A stretch of 64,000 nucleotides of DNA. Source: Mycolicibacterium iranicum (GTDB taxonomy: Bacteria; Actinomycetota; Actinomycetes; Mycobacteriales; Mycobacteriaceae). The notes below the pieces were generated by a model. The model did no database searches. It saw only the letters and a list, made by a program, of their open reading frames with translations, and was not told where the DNA came from. The stretch's first letter is position 1; each line of letters starts with the position of its first letter. A program made the translations under genes and the position numbers. Below are positions 43,301 to 52,250 of this stretch, piece by piece. The stretch spans positions 50,828-114,827 of the forward strand of contig NZ_LWCS01000023.1 in NCBI RefSeq assembly GCF_001650495.1, in the 5' to 3' direction.

Positions 43301-44260
43301 TTACACCCCCTGGCGGCGAGCCCGTGCGAGGAGAGCCTTGGCCAGGCCCACCGACGCGACCCGAAGGCGTCGCGGGATCGACACGGTGGCTCGCTGGGCG
43401 AACACGGCGTAATCGATGTCTTCGATCCGCTTCAGGATTCCGGAATACAGCGTCAGGGCAGCGCTGATGCAGGGGCGGGACTTCGGCGCCAACATCGCTA
43501 TCCCAGGCTCGGCGCTGCGGTAAATGGTGCGGGTGAGCGCCAGCTGTTCGACGAGCGCCGCCCGCAGCCGCTGGTCGGTGCGTCGATTCTTCTGGCACCA
43601 GGTCAGCACGTCGCGGTCCACACCGTGCACGGCGAGTTCGTCCGCGGGCAGATACACCCGTCCGCGCGTCAGGTCCTCGTCGATGTCGCGAAGGAAGTTG
43701 GTGAGCTGGAACGCCTTTCCCAGGGCAGCGGCGTGAGGTGCCGCTTCCTCCCGGGGGACGACGGTGCCGAGGATCGGAAGCATCTGCAGCCCGATCACCT
43801 CGGCGGAACCGTACATGTAGCGATCCAGCGCTGCCCGGTCCGGATAATCGGTGACCGTCAGGTCCATCCTCATCGATGCGAGGAAGTCGTCGAACAGCTG
43901 CCAGTCGAGGTTGTACTTGCGGGCGGTGTGTACGACGGCGTCCAGTGTCGGATCGTCGCCGCTCGGTTGGTTCTCGACCATTCGGGTGAAAAGGGCGGTC
44001 GACAACCCCTGCAGCTCGTCCGCGCGTTCCGCCGGCGTGCGCGAGTCGAACTGATCGAGGACGTCGTCGGCGCGCCGGGCGAAGCCGTACAGCGCGTGCA
44101 CGGCTGGGCGCTGCTCGGGAGACAGCAGACGCGTAGCCAGGAAGAACGTTCGGCCGTACTGCGCGTTGATGGCGCGGCATTTCTGGTAGGACTCTCTGAG
44201 TGCCACATCGTGGACGCCCGCCGCGTCCAGCTCCGAGCTGATCATCGTTGCTCCGATCAT
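43301..44260 (-). CDS. crtB: Phytoene synthase
   Basis: A 319-residue squalene/phytoene synthase that joins two geranylgeranyl-PP molecules. The first Asp-rich motif is ARRADDVLDQF (residues 62-72) and the second is NFLRDIDEDLTRGRVYLP. YGRTFFLATRLLSPEQR is the family N-terminal block. ATG 44260 overlaps the crtI stop (ATGA). Third gene of the operon, followed at once by the cyclase remnant. Confidence 0.95.
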   Translation of the reverse strand: MIGATMISSELDAAGVHDVALRESYQKCRAINAQYGRTFFLATRLLSPEQRPAVHALYGFARRADDVLDQFDSRTPAERADELQGLSTALFTRMVENQPSGDDPTLDAVVHTARKYNLDWQLFDDFLASMRMDLTVTDYPDRAALDRYMYGSAEVIGLQMLPILGTVVPREEAAPHAAALGKAFQLTNFLRDIDEDLTRGRVYLPADELAVHGVDRDVLTWCQKNRRTDQRLRAALVEQLALTRTIYRSAEPGIAMLAPKSRPCISAALTLYSGILKRIEDIDYAVFAQRATVSIPRRLRVASVGLAKALLARARRQGV

Positions 44261-45768
44261 TGCGACATTACTTGTGGCTGTCTCCGGGTCGCGTTCCCGG
44301 TGACGCGGTCCGCGGCGAGGCGTCCCGACACGATGGCGGTGGGGATTCCGACTCCCGGCACCGTGGAGGAGCCGGCGAGCACCGCGTTGTCGATTCCGCG
44401 CACGGTGTTTCCCGGCCGGAAGGGGCCCGTCTGTCCGAACGTGTGCGCCAGCGCGAACGGCGTCCCGGAGACCATGCCCTGCCGAGCCCAATCCTGGGGC
44501 GTCACGACGTGCAGAAGTTCGGCATCCTGCCCGAGGTGCGGCAGGCGGGCGGTGACGGTCTCGAGCATGTGGTCGGTGTAGTCGTCGCGGTCTGCGTCCC
44601 AGTCTTTGTGTCCCACATCGGTGTTGGGTGCCGGCGCGAGGACGTACAGCAGCTCCCGCCCATCCGGCGCCAGCGTGGGATCACCGAGCGTCGGCCGGGT
44701 CACCAGCAGCGACGGGTCGACCATCGGCCGACCCTGATCGATGATCTCTTCGAAGGTCCGATCCCACGCGCCCCCGAAGAGGATCGTGTGGTGCGAAGGG
44801 TCGGATTCGGTTGGGGCCGTACGGCATCCGATGTGCGCCACAACGGCGGACGGGGCGGGCCGCAACTTGACCAGACGGCGTGGTGTCCGGCCGAGAAGCC
44901 GGTAGGTGTCGGGCAGTTCGGTGGTGAGGATCACGGCGTCGGCGGGGAACCGCTCCCCATTGACCGTGCGGACGGCCGTCACCCGCGAACCTGACCGCTC
45001 GAGCGCCGATACCGGTGCGTTGTAGTGGAATTCGACGCCGGCATCGGCCGCGGCGGCAGCCATGGCGTCGGGTAGCGCCCGCATGCCCCCGCGAGGGAAG
45101 TACACACCGGACACCGTGTCCATGTAGGCGATGACCGCGTACGCGGCCAGTGCGCGCTTGGGAGGCACCCCGACGTAGAGCGCCTGGAAGGTGAACACCC
45201 TCAACAGGCGCTCATCGGTCAGGAAGCGCCGCACCATCGGCTCCCAACCACGGAAGCCACCGATCGCGGCGAGCTTCGCGAGCTGAGGGGTCAGCAGCGA
45301 CAGCGGGGAGTCGAAGTTGGCGTTGATGAAGCCGTTGAACTCGATCTCGTAGAGCCGTGTCAGCCAACGACGGAGTTCGGCGTAGCCCTGCGCCTCCTTC
45401 GGCCCCGCGAAACGCGCGATCTCGGCGGCCATGGCCTCGGCGTCGGGGTGCACGTCGAGGCTGCTGCCGTCGGCGAACGAGGCGCGGTAGGCGGGCAGCA
45501 CCGGCTGCAGGTCGAGCCGTGAGGCCGTCGACTCGCCGACGGCGGCGAACGTCTCATCGAGGATGTCGGGCATCGTCAGCACCGTCGGCCCGGTATCCAG
45601 GCGATACCCGGAGATGTCGGCCCGGCCGACCCTGCCGCCGGGGTGCGCGCCGCGCTCGACGACCGTCACCTGACGTCCACGTCCGGCGAGGTGCAGTGCG
45701 GCGGACAGCCCCGCCAGACCCGCACCGACGACGACTACCCGGTCGGTCGCACCCGTGACGGTGCGCAT
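44257..45768 (-). CDS. crtI: Phytoene desaturase
   Basis: A 503-residue CrtI-type FAD desaturase that converts phytoene to lycopene in several steps. N-terminal VVVVGAGLAGLSAALHLAGRG and GGRVGRADISGYRLDTGPTVL, middle YMDTVSGVYFPRGGMRALPDAM, C-terminal FRPGNTVRGIDNAVLAGSSTVPGVGIPTAI (bacterial CrtI signature). The start ATG shares one base with the crtE stop (TGATG). All expected blocks are present, so lycopene should be made. Confidence 0.95.
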   Translation of the reverse strand: MRTVTGATDRVVVVGAGLAGLSAALHLAGRGRQVTVVERGAHPGGRVGRADISGYRLDTGPTVLTMPDILDETFAAVGESTASRLDLQPVLPAYRASFADGSSLDVHPDAEAMAAEIARFAGPKEAQGYAELRRWLTRLYEIEFNGFINANFDSPLSLLTPQLAKLAAIGGFRGWEPMVRRFLTDERLLRVFTFQALYVGVPPKRALAAYAVIAYMDTVSGVYFPRGGMRALPDAMAAAAADAGVEFHYNAPVSALERSGSRVTAVRTVNGERFPADAVILTTELPDTYRLLGRTPRRLVKLRPAPSAVVAHIGCRTAPTESDPSHHTILFGGAWDRTFEEIIDQGRPMVDPSLLVTRPTLGDPTLAPDGRELLYVLAPAPNTDVGHKDWDADRDDYTDHMLETVTARLPHLGQDAELLHVVTPQDWARQGMVSGTPFALAHTFGQTGPFRPGNTVRGIDNAVLAGSSTVPGVGIPTAIVSGRLAADRVTGNATRRQPQVMSQ

Positions 45769-46922
45769 CACGCCACCCGCTCGGTGCATGCGGCGGCCAT
45801 CGAGGCCAGCGCCGATCGGACGCCATCGTCCAGCGAGACGCTGTCGAGGCGGTGCAGGGCCCACGCGAGGCGTCGGTCGATCAACTGTTCCATCCATTCC
45901 ACCGTCCCGATCTCCGCGATCAGGCACTGCCAACGTGCGATGTCGTCCTCACGGAGATCCGTGCTGGTCATCAAATGCTCCAGATGACGTCGCTGTGAGC
46001 TGCTGCCCAATTGGTAGGCCGCCACCACAACCGTAGTCGCCTTGCGCGCGGCAAGATCAGATCCAGACGGCTTACCGGTCGTCTCGGGCTGGCCGAACAC
46101 GCCGAGCAGGTCGTCACGCAGCTGAAACGCCTCCCCGACCGCGACGCCGTAGTCTCCCAGCGCGCTCAGCGTCGGCTCGTCGCAGCCGGACAGCGCTGCG
46201 CCGATCTCCAGCGGACGCCGCACGGTGTAGTTGCCGGACTTGCGCCTCGCGACGTCGAGGACCTCGTCGAGCGACGGGAACACCGACGTGTCGTTGACGA
46301 GGTCGGCGAACTGTCCGACGGCGAGTTCCGTGCGCATCGCGTCGTAGCGCGGCCAAGCCCTGGACAGGGCGTCGTCGCCCAGCCCACTCTCGCGCAGCAT
46401 CTGCTCGGCCCAGACCAGGCACAGATCGCCCAGCAGGATCGCCGCAGATTCCCCGAAGCGCGCAGAAGAACCGGGCAGCCTGCGGCGGTGGTGCCAGTCT
46501 TCGAAGGCGCGGTGAGCGCTGGCCCGTCCGCGGCGCATCGGTGACCCGTCCATCACGTCGTCCTGCATCAACGCGAACGCGTGCAGGAACTCCAGGCTTG
46601 CCGCCGCCCTGATCGCGGCCGATTCGGGGTTCGCGCCCGCCAGCCAGCCGAGATAGAGGAACGTCGAGCGCAGACACTTTCCGTCGGCAAGCAATGACCG
46701 CAGCACGCTCTCGGTGATGTCGACGCGGCTGCCGGGAAGTGATTGCGCACAACGGGAGTCGAGGAACTCGGCGACAGCGGCCAGCACCGCCTCGCGCACC
46801 GACGACTGCCACGGCCCGTCCAGTCGTTCGGCGGTCCCGAGCGCCTCAAGATGCGTCGACGCGCCGTTCCTACCCGCGGGCATATCGCCCCGGTCCCTCG
46901 AGAACCTGGCGCCGCTGATCAT
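45768..46922 (-). CDS. crtE: Geranylgeranyl diphosphate synthase (carotenoid type)
   Basis: A 384-residue trans-isoprenyl diphosphate synthase. First Asp-rich motif QDDVMDGSPMRRG (Asp121, 122, 125), second motif FQLRDDLLGVFG (Asp270, 271), and GKPSGSDLAARK. The residues before the first Asp motif (FLHAFALMQ) lack bulky chain-stopping aromatics at -1 and -4, consistent with C20 product. ATG 46922 is the first codon of the carotenoid operon; a 497-base gene-free region precedes it. Confidence 0.93.
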   Translation of the reverse strand: MISGARFSRDRGDMPAGRNGASTHLEALGTAERLDGPWQSSVREAVLAAVAEFLDSRCAQSLPGSRVDITESVLRSLLADGKCLRSTFLYLGWLAGANPESAAIRAAASLEFLHAFALMQDDVMDGSPMRRGRASAHRAFEDWHHRRRLPGSSARFGESAAILLGDLCLVWAEQMLRESGLGDDALSRAWPRYDAMRTELAVGQFADLVNDTSVFPSLDEVLDVARRKSGNYTVRRPLEIGAALSGCDEPTLSALGDYGVAVGEAFQLRDDLLGVFGQPETTGKPSGSDLAARKATTVVVAAYQLGSSSQRRHLEHLMTSTDLREDDIARWQCLIAEIGTVEWMEQLIDRRLAWALHRLDSVSLDDGVRSALASMAAACTERVA

Positions 46923-47419
46923 CGAATCGAGCCATTACCCATTTCTAATCCGTTTATGCCGTCTCGACAGCGCTTATCGGCCTTGTTTGTGGGCCGCGAA
47001 GCAGTGTGGCCGAGCGGTGCGCCGGTCGCAGCGCCTGCCACGGGACCGGATCGCCCGTTGCCGGAGCGCTTCTCGCCTCATGGCTGCCGTACGCCGAATG
47101 CGGCAATAGCCAAGCGCCAGAGAACAATTCAGTTGAACGCGATGGATGTCACCCCGGGTCCGATGCTTGCGAGAATGGCTCCCGTTCGCCGCTCCCAGGG
47201 GGTCCGCGGCGGTTATTACAGGTCTATGACAAATGACCTCGCGCCCGTCCTCGTCGACGATTTCGGCCACCTCGTGGCCGGTAATGTTCGCGGGTCACCC
47301 GACTCCGGGGTCGACTGGCCCCCGGCGGCGGTCATCAGCTCACCACCGCGGCTGAATAGCGCTCCGCTGGAGGCGCATTGGAGATGCTTGCAGGGCGCCG
47401 CTGCGAGGCCTGACGGCTG
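46923..47419. other. Gene-free region upstream of the carotenoid operon
   Basis: 497 bases between the crtE start and the end of the next minus-strand gene. No open frame here shows family features or normal codon use. The stretch next to crtE is AT-richer and should hold the operon promoter. A GGGTAA sequence 18-23 bases upstream of crtE resembles a SigF -10 but has no matching -35. Confidence 0.5.
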
Positions 47420-48295
47420 TCACACCTTTGCGATGACGTTCTCGGCGAACCACTCCAAGTTGCGGATCTTGTCGTCGAGCGGTTCGGTGTCATGGCCCAT
47501 GATGTAGGGGATTCGGAAGCCGACGATGACGTCGGTGACTCCCTTGTCCTCGAGTCGCTTGACGCCGTCGAGGGTGAACCCGTCGATCGAGATGACATGG
47601 ATCTGGAATTCGTCGGCCAGTCCGATGCGCTCCTCGGTCTCGCGATACTGCTGCAGTTTCTTGAGCAGCGGGTCGAGTTCCTCTGGATCGCCGCCGCCGT
47701 GCATCCAGCCGTCGTTGCGGGCGGCGCGCCGCAGCGCGGCGTCCGCGTGACCCCCGATCAGGATCGGGATCGGCTTGGTCGGCGCGGGCGTCATCTTGAA
47801 CGTCGGGAAGTCGTAGAACTCGCCGTGGTACTCGAAGTACTCGCCTGAGGTCAGGCCGCGGACGATGTCGATGCACTCGTCCATTCGCTTGCCGCGCCTG
47901 GCGAACGGCACACCCATGATGTCGTAGTCCTCAGGCCACGGGCTGGTGCCGACACCGAGATTGATGCGGTTGTCGAACAAAGCGGCCAGCGAACCGGCCT
48001 GCTTGGCCACCAGCGCGGGCGGACGAATCGGCAGCTTGAGCACGAAGATGTTGAAGTGCAGCCTGGTTGTCACCGCGGACAGCGCGCCGATCAGCGCGAA
48101 CGTCTCAATGAACGGCTTGCCGTCGAGGAACTCGCGGTTTCCGTCCTCGGTGTACGGATACTTCGAGTCCGAAACCTCCGGATAGGCGACGCTGTCGGCG
48201 ATCGTCATCCCGTGGTACCCCGCCTCGTCGGCGGCCTTGGCCAACGGGATGTAGTACTTGGGATCGGTCATGGCTTCGGCGTAGGTGAATCGCAC
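47420..48295 (-). CDS. LLM-class F420-dependent oxidoreductase behind a KstR box
   Basis: A 291-residue luciferase-like enzyme: AAKADEAGYHG-type helix (KAADEAGYHGMTIADSVAYP), INLGVGTSPWPEDYDIMGVPFARRG, and PIPILIGGHADAALRRAARNDGW. Full length for the F420-dependent group. A TAGAACACGTTCTA operator lies 31 bases upstream of the ATG, indicating KstR control and thus a role in sterol or long-chain lipid catabolism. Substrate unknown. Confidence 0.9.
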   Translation of the reverse strand: MRFTYAEAMTDPKYYIPLAKAADEAGYHGMTIADSVAYPEVSDSKYPYTEDGNREFLDGKPFIETFALIGALSAVTTRLHFNIFVLKLPIRPPALVAKQAGSLAALFDNRINLGVGTSPWPEDYDIMGVPFARRGKRMDECIDIVRGLTSGEYFEYHGEFYDFPTFKMTPAPTKPIPILIGGHADAALRRAARNDGWMHGGGDPEELDPLLKKLQQYRETEERIGLADEFQIHVISIDGFTLDGVKRLEDKGVTDVIVGFRIPYIMGHDTEPLDDKIRNLEWFAENVIAKV

Positions 48296-48325
48296 GTCGT
48301 CTCCTGCTCGTCGGTGACCGCATAC

Positions 48326-48339
48326 TAGAACACGTTCTA
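48326..48339 (-). promoter_or_regulatory. KstR operator
   Basis: TAGAACACGTTCTA matches the KstR consensus TnnAACnnGTTnnA in full and is palindromic except for its central pair. It is 31 bases upstream of the F420-dependent oxidoreductase start. Confidence 0.75.
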
Positions 48340-48361
48340 ATATGCCCGTGACCGATTGGCC

Positions 48362-49144
48362 TTACTGACGCGGGACGTCCACCTCGACGGCTTCCAGCGC
48401 GAACGGCGGCATACCGAGACCGACCACTGAGAACGTCGACCACGGGGTGCGTTCGGTCAAGCGTCCACGCGCGCAGCGGTCGCCGATCGCGACCGTCACG
48501 TCCTGAGGTAGACGCACATCGGCGTCCGCTGCGAAAACGGTTCCCTGCCAATGGTAATGACCGTCGATTGGATCAATCCTGCCCGTCAGGCGCACCTTCG
48601 CATCCAGCATGCGGTCGCTCACCACGACCTTCGCCGCACCGTCGTAGACGCCCTCCTCCGGGCCGTCCTCGAAGCCCAGGGAACGCACCTCGAAGGCCGA
48701 CGGGATACGCCTGCCGACCTTCCGCCAATAGTGGCCACCGCGGCGGGTCCGCCCTCGCGAACGGTCGTCATATGTGCGCTGCGCGCCGGCCCGCACCTCG
48801 ATGCGGGTGGTGTCGGTGCGGTCCAGGTAATCCAGGCACTTGGCGATGTAGCCCTTCTGGGCAGCCGCGTCGGGTCCGGTGACAAGGAACCAGTTCGGTA
48901 CGCCGTGGACGGCGACGCCGAGATAGGGCCGCAGATGTTCCACGCGGCACGTCAGCGCCGAGGGAAGCGTCCCGTCGGTGGCGACGACGATCCGTGCATG
49001 CCGCCCGCCCGCCGTCCATGTGTGGGTGGCCTCGTCGAACTCCGCATCCCGCGTCGCGTCGGCATCCAGGTAGGCGACCGCGACCGTCGGTTCCTGATTC
49101 GACGGTTCGACCGTCGGTTCCTGATTCGACGGTTCGACCGTCAC
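48362..49144 (-). CDS. DUF4873-domain protein partner of AurF-like oxygenase
   Basis: A 260-residue protein. After a repeated N-terminus (VEPSNQEPT twice) comes a region with ATHTWTAGGRHARIVVATDG and LTCRVEHLRPYLGVAVHGVPNWFLVTGPD, which looks like the tail of a flavin monooxygenase. The DUF4873 domain follows, with YDGAAKVVVSDRMLDAKVRLTGRIDPIDGHYHWQG. GTG 49144 overlaps the AurF-like stop (GTGA). In mycobacteria DUF4873 is often attached to FAD monooxygenases; here the FAD-binding half is missing, so this may be a shortened relative. Confidence 0.8.
   Translation of the reverse strand: MTVEPSNQEPTVEPSNQEPTVAVAYLDADATRDAEFDEATHTWTAGGRHARIVVATDGTLPSALTCRVEHLRPYLGVAVHGVPNWFLVTGPDAAAQKGYIAKCLDYLDRTDTTRIEVRAGAQRTYDDRSRGRTRRGGHYWRKVGRRIPSAFEVRSLGFEDGPEEGVYDGAAKVVVSDRMLDAKVRLTGRIDPIDGHYHWQGTVFAADADVRLPQDVTVAIGDRCARGRLTERTPWSTFSVVGLGMPPFALEAVEVDVPRQ
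49084..49137. repeat. 27-bp tandem duplication in coding sequence
   Basis: Two identical 27-base units (49084-49110, 49111-49137), encoding VEPSNQEPT twice at the N-terminus of the DUF4873 protein. In frame, so it lengthens the protein without breaking it. Confidence 0.85.
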
Positions 49145-50043
49145 AGAAACCCGCCGCGCTTCCACAGTCGTCGCGCGATCGGCCCGAGCAATCCGACCTC
49201 CTCGAGGAACGCCGCCAATGGCGCGAACCCGCTTACCTGGACCTCGTGCCGGTGGGCGCTTGCGCGGGCCATGCTGCGGGCCGCGCGGGCATCGAGGCCG
49301 ACCCGCGCGTACTGGACGCGATTGGTGAACAGGTGGCGGAAGAACAGGCCACCCACCCCGTTGATGTTGGCCACCACGAACTTCGGAATGCGCCGCATGT
49401 GAGGCGCCCGCTTGCGCAGGCCGTCGCGGGCGAACTGGATGTGCCGAGCCTCTTCGGTGACGTGGATGCGCATCAGCCGCTGCACCATCGGCTGCAACTC
49501 CGGATCGTCCATCATCTGCCGCTGCAGAGAGTCGAAGATCTCTTCGCCGACCAATGCCGCCACCCACAGCATCGAGCCCTGGAACGTGAACGGCAGCGCG
49601 TTGATGATGACCCGCTGATAACGCCTGGGCCGTACCGGTTTTGCGCCGATGCGGTCGATTGCCTTACCGAACATCACCATGTGCCGGGTCTCGTCGCCGA
49701 GCTCGGTCAGCTCGTAGTGGGTGGCCCGCGCGGTGGGATCCTGATGCATCATTTTGCGCAGCAGCGCCTGGTTGAGGATGTTCTCGAACCAGATTCCCGC
49801 CGACAGCGTGTTGGCCAACTCCTGCCGGGACAGCTCGATCTGCTGCTCGCGCGTCATCGACTCCCACAGCGGGGTGCCGTAGAGCGACACGGTCTTGGGC
49901 GGCAGGAAGAACTTGTCCGGGTCCAGCGGGGCGTCCCAGTCGATGTCGACGACGGGCGCGTAGGACTTCTTGACCGAACCTCGCAGGAGGCGCTCGGCGA
50001 AATCCTGACGTGTCGCCGCTTGTGACTTTGCAGGAGCCGTCAT
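49141..50043 (-). CDS. AurF-like diiron oxygenase
   Basis: A 300-residue ferritin-like diiron protein of the AurF N-oxygenase group. Candidate metal ligands are in ELANTLSAGIWFENILNQ, ELGDETRHMVMFGKA, ALVGEEIFDSL and VTEEARHIQFARDGL, giving the E...ExxH pattern twice. Characterised relatives oxidise aryl-amines to nitro compounds; mycobacterial members are uncharacterised. ATG 50043 starts MTAPAKSQ; a longer reading adds an unsupported 16-residue leader. Operon with the DUF4873 gene; nested palindromes upstream. Confidence 0.88.
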   Translation of the reverse strand: MTAPAKSQAATRQDFAERLLRGSVKKSYAPVVDIDWDAPLDPDKFFLPPKTVSLYGTPLWESMTREQQIELSRQELANTLSAGIWFENILNQALLRKMMHQDPTARATHYELTELGDETRHMVMFGKAIDRIGAKPVRPRRYQRVIINALPFTFQGSMLWVAALVGEEIFDSLQRQMMDDPELQPMVQRLMRIHVTEEARHIQFARDGLRKRAPHMRRIPKFVVANINGVGGLFFRHLFTNRVQYARVGLDARAARSMARASAHRHEVQVSGFAPLAAFLEEVGLLGPIARRLWKRGGFL

Positions 50044-50101
50044 CGAGGTCCTTCCGCCGACCGGGTGTCCTTCGACCGTAGGGAGCGCCATCCAGAGATG
50101 T

Positions 50102-50134
50102 CAATACCTCTGGTACCGGATACTTCCGGTATTG
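50102..50134. promoter_or_regulatory. Nested palindromes in AurF/holin-like divergent promoter
   Basis: CAATACC (50102-50108) pairs with GGTATTG (50128-50134), and inside it TACCGGA (50114-50120) pairs with TCCGGTA (50125-50131). The arrangement suggests regulator binding, probably for the AurF-like operon. Confidence 0.5.
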
Positions 50135-50157
50135 CGATCTTGTGACGGGCGGGGTGG

Positions 50158-50553
50158 ATGATGATGGGCATGGGGTCGTTTCTGCTGCGCGCCGGCCTGA
50201 CCGGGCTCGCTCTCTGGGTGGTCACGCTGCTGGTGCCCGGGATCGAGTTCGTCGGAGGTGATTCGACGGCGGCGCGGATCGGCATCATCTTCGTTGTCGC
50301 CGTGATCTTCGGGCTGGTCAACGCGATCATCAAGCCGATCGTGCAGATCATCTCGATACCGCTCTACATCCTCACGCTGGGCCTCTTCCACATAGTCATC
50401 AATGCCTTCATGTTGTGGATCACCTCCTGGATCACCGAGCACACCACCCACTGGGGCCTCTTCATCGACGACTTCTGGTGGACGGCGATCTGGGCAGCCA
50501 TCGTGTTGTCCGTCGTGAGCTGGCTGCTCTCGCTCGTCGTGCAGGCAGACTGA
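50158..50553 (+). CDS. Phage-holin-4-2-like (DUF360) membrane protein
   Basis: A 131-residue protein with four TM segments: LLRAGLTGLALWVVTLLVPGIEF, IGIIFVVAVIFGLVNAIIKPIVQIIS, PLYILTLGLFHIVINAFMLWI and TAIWAAIVLSVVSWLLSLVV. The NAIIKPI and GLFHIVINA motifs mark the widespread DUF360 family, named for weak holin resemblance but chromosomal and of unknown function. Any of three early ATG codons may be the start. It ends 5 bases before the Fpg-like gene. Confidence 0.85.
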   Translation: MMMGMGSFLLRAGLTGLALWVVTLLVPGIEFVGGDSTAARIGIIFVVAVIFGLVNAIIKPIVQIISIPLYILTLGLFHIVINAFMLWITSWITEHTTHWGLFIDDFWWTAIWAAIVLSVVSWLLSLVVQAD

Positions 50554-50558
50554 GTGGC

Positions 50559-51455
50559 ATGCCTGAACTCCCCGAGGTCGAAGCGCTCGCCGATCATCTG
50601 CGTCGCCACGCCGTCGGACTGACCGTCGCCCGCGTCGACGTCTCGGCACTGTCGGTCCTCAAGACATTCGATCCGCCGGTGACGGCCCTGGCCGGACGAG
50701 AAGTCACCGGCGCCAACCGGTGGGGCAAGTACCTCGGATTGCAGGCCGGCGATCTGCACCTGATCACCCACTTGTCGCGGGCGGGATGGCTGCGCTGGTC
50801 GGACAAACTGGCGGCCGCACCGTTGAAGCCCTCGGGCAAGGGGCCGATCGCACTGCGCGTGCACCTGGGCGCGCCCGGCGGGCCGCTTCCGTCTGATGTC
50901 GCCGCCGGGGCGGCTCCGGGTTTCGACCTCACCGAGGCCGGTACGCAGAAGCGGCTCGCGGTGTGGGTGACGGCCGATCCGATGGCGATCCCTCAGATCG
51001 CGTCGCTCGGACCCGATGCTCTGTCCCTGAGCGTCGAGGCCCTGGGTGACGTACTGAAGACCCAGGGTGGACGGATCAAGACCGTCATCACCGATCAGAA
51101 GGTCATCGCCGGTATCGGCAACGCCTACAGCGACGAGATCCTGCACGTCGCCAAGCTCTCGCCGTTCGCGACCGCCAACAAGCTGACCGCGGCTCAGCTC
51201 GCGACGCTGCACGACGCGATGATCACCGTTCTCACCGACGCGGTGACGCGCTCGGTCGGCCAGCAGGCGGCGACCCTGAAAGGGGAGAAGCGGTCGGGGC
51301 TGCGCGTGCATGCCCGCACCGGGCTGCCGTGTCCGGTGTGCGGGGACACGGTGCGGGAGGTGTCGTTCGCCGACAAGTCGTTCCAGTACTGCGCGACATG
51401 CCAGACCGGGGGCAAGGTGCTCGCCGACCGGCGGATGTCCAAACTTCTCAAGTAG
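50559..51455 (+). CDS. Fpg/Nei-family DNA glycosylase
   Basis: A 298-residue base-excision glycosylase. The catalytic N-terminus MPELPEVEAL is exact (Pro2 nucleophile, Glu3), which fixes ATG 50559. The H2TH region has GGRIKTVITDQKVIAGIGNAYSDEILH (Lys and Asn contacts). The C-terminal zinc finger (about 257-281) is C-P-V-C...C-A-T-C. It corresponds in position to Rv0944 near ligD/pgi and removes oxidised bases. It is more divergent than MutM (several inserts), so lesion preference is uncertain. Confidence 0.93.
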   Translation: MPELPEVEALADHLRRHAVGLTVARVDVSALSVLKTFDPPVTALAGREVTGANRWGKYLGLQAGDLHLITHLSRAGWLRWSDKLAAAPLKPSGKGPIALRVHLGAPGGPLPSDVAAGAAPGFDLTEAGTQKRLAVWVTADPMAIPQIASLGPDALSLSVEALGDVLKTQGGRIKTVITDQKVIAGIGNAYSDEILHVAKLSPFATANKLTAAQLATLHDAMITVLTDAVTRSVGQQAATLKGEKRSGLRVHARTGLPCPVCGDTVREVSFADKSFQYCATCQTGGKVLADRRMSKLLK

Positions 51456-51496
51456 CGCGATTGGGTGCACTTGTTTAACTCGGTTATCCTTCGCCC

Positions 51497-52246
51497 ATGA
51501 CCCGGCAGAAGATCCTGATCACCGGCGCGAGCTCCGGCCTCGGCGCGGGGATGGCCCGCCAGTTCGCCGCCAAGGGGCGGGACCTCGCCCTGTGCGCACG
51601 CAGGCTGGACAACCTCGACGAGCTGAAAGCCGAGCTCGCCGCGCGCTACCCCGACATCAAGGTCGCCGTCGCCGCCCTCGACGTCAACGACCACGAGCAG
51701 GTGCCGAAGGTCTTCCACGAGCTCAGCGACGAACTCGGCGGAATCGATTGCGTCATCGTCAACGCGGGGATCGGCAAAGGCTATCCCCTCGGCGGCGGCA
51801 AACTGTGGGCGAACAAGGCCACGATCGAGACCAATCTCGTTGCAGCACTGGTGCAGATCGAAACGGCCTTGGAGATGTTCAAGGCTGCGGGCGCCGGCCA
51901 TCTGGTGCTGGTGTCGTCGGTGCTGGGCAATGTCGGCGTGCCGGGATTCAAGGCCGCTTACTCCGCGAGCAAGGCCGGCGTGACGTCGCTCGGCGAGTCC
52001 CTGCGCGCCGAGTACCGGTCCGGGCCGATCAAGATCACCGTGCTCGAGCCCGGTTACATCGAGTCCGAGATGACCGCGAAGTCGAACTCGACGATGCTCA
52101 TGGTCGATAACGAGACCGGCGTGAAAGCCATGGTCGACGCGATCGAGAAGGAGAAGGGGCGCGCGGTGGTCCCCGGCTGGCCGTGGTGGCCACTGGTCGA
52201 GGTCATGAAGTTGGTGCCGCCGCGCTTCGCCAAATTCTTTGCTTGA
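51497..52246 (+). CDS. Short-chain dehydrogenase/reductase, Rv0945-like
   Basis: A 249-residue SDR with ITGASSGLGAGMARQFA, IVNAGIG, Ser in VLVSSVLGN, YSASKAGVTSLGESLRAEY and LEPGYIESEM. By position it matches Rv0945 (between the Fpg-like gene and pgi). The end GWPWWPLVEVMKLVPPRFAKFF is an amphipathic segment that may sit on the membrane. Substrate unknown. A hairpin terminator follows directly. Confidence 0.92.
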   Translation: MTRQKILITGASSGLGAGMARQFAAKGRDLALCARRLDNLDELKAELAARYPDIKVAVAALDVNDHEQVPKVFHELSDELGGIDCVIVNAGIGKGYPLGGGKLWANKATIETNLVAALVQIETALEMFKAAGAGHLVLVSSVLGNVGVPGFKAAYSASKAGVTSLGESLRAEYRSGPIKITVLEPGYIESEMTAKSNSTMLMVDNETGVKAMVDAIEKEKGRAVVPGWPWWPLVEVMKLVPPRFAKFFA

Positions 52247-52250
52247 TCTC

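Noticed and set aside
46940..46945. GGGTAA as a SigF -10 element for the carotenoid operon
   Set aside because: No GTTT-type -35 at 15-17 bases upstream, so the match is too weak to report as a promoter.
46743..47507. 254-codon plus-strand frame upstream of the carotenoid operon
   Set aside because: Overlaps crtE and the F420 gene antisense, no recognisable domain, no ribosome site.
49084..49137. 27-bp repeats as a CRISPR-like array
   Set aside because: Only two adjacent copies without spacers, inside a gene; a tandem duplication.
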